Shown: positions 63,891 through 64,000 of the stretch, piece after piece
How the letters are laid out: every line of letters begins with the position of its first letter
Numbering within the stretch: position 1 is the first letter of the stretch
Assembly (NCBI GenBank): GCA_901456055.1
Contig: CABDWT010000001.1
Span: 372,001 to 436,000, forward strand
Length of the DNA: 64,000 bases
Direction: 5' to 3'
DNA from: Phytobacter ursingii
Lineage (GTDB): Bacteria; Pseudomonadota; Gammaproteobacteria; Enterobacterales; Enterobacteriaceae
Program-made: the position numbers and the translations under genes
Notes under the pieces: generated by a model
Database searches by the model: none
Told to the model about the DNA's origin: nothing
Seen by the model: only the letters and a program-made list of their open reading frames with translations

Positions 63891-64000
63891 TGGCGGCTTA
63901 TCCAGGTAACACCGTCGTCACATTCTGAAAAATATGTGACGGATTTCTCTCTTCTGAATTTTTTTAAGAAAGCTAACCACCTGATTCCCACTATTTTTAT
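63891..64000. other. Window edge, nothing recognised
   Basis: 110 bp, AT-rich at the end. No frame or site supported. Confidence 0.4.

Overview
The window is an enterobacterial chromosome segment, most likely from Citrobacter or a close Salmonella/Escherichia relative. The first 19 kb carries the Escherichia/Salmonella gene order yfeH-yfeR / tRNA-Val x3-tRNA-Lys / gltX / yfeD-yfeC / tRNA-Ala x2 / pdeA / nupC / mntH / ypeC / aldo-keto reductase / yfeO / glk / ypdB-ypdA / alaC / ypdK with high protein similarity. xapABR and yfeN of E. coli K-12 are absent, and a FlxA-like gene stands in their place. No genus-specific marker was tested, so the genus is an inference.

Region 1 (1-19.25 kb) is conserved core: a glutamyl-tRNA synthetase, two tRNA operons with stringent-type promoters, a c-di-GMP phosphodiesterase, nucleoside and manganese transporters, glucokinase, a LytS/LytTR-type two-component system and the AlaC transaminase.

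Region 2 (19.25-63.9 kb) is an accessory island between ypdK and a decayed histidine kinase gene. It opens with an EAL-HDOD protein, a YjhP-like methyltransferase and two unknown small genes. Next comes an unusual locus (23.6-29.7 kb): a 1114-residue Mur ligase / degenerate S11 / CapA-phosphoesterase fusion, a secreted alpha/beta hydrolase and a divergent helical-repeat protein. I regard this as the best candidate for an undescribed system.

Region 3 (29.7-41.7 kb) is a complete Lap-type surface adhesion switch. It has the periplasmic protease LapG, the c-di-GMP receptor LapD, a small partner protein, an adhesin with an N-terminal retention module and a PAAG cleavage site, and its own TolC/ABC/HlyD type I exporter. 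The adhesin's repeat region is a 465-residue Asp-Ala/Asp-Ser tract encoded by a hexanucleotide repeat.

Region 4 (42.7-58.4 kb) is a second type I secretion operon. It exports a 2729-residue Bap-like adhesin with a predicted eight-repeat beta-propeller and three near-identical 573-bp tandem repeats. The last gene, overlapping the adhesin by 4 bp, encodes a TPR-sulfotransferase. A chemoreceptor with a sigma-28-like promoter follows on the other strand.

Region 5 (61-63.5 kb) has small genes and a cold-shock cassette: a YnfU-like zinc protein, a CspA-family protein and a YmcF/YnfQ-like microprotein that appears to start at ATT. The window ends in a histidine kinase pseudogene.

Together PdeA, the EAL-HDOD protein and LapD suggest that cyclic di-GMP controls adhesion here, with LapG deciding whether the first adhesin stays on the surface.
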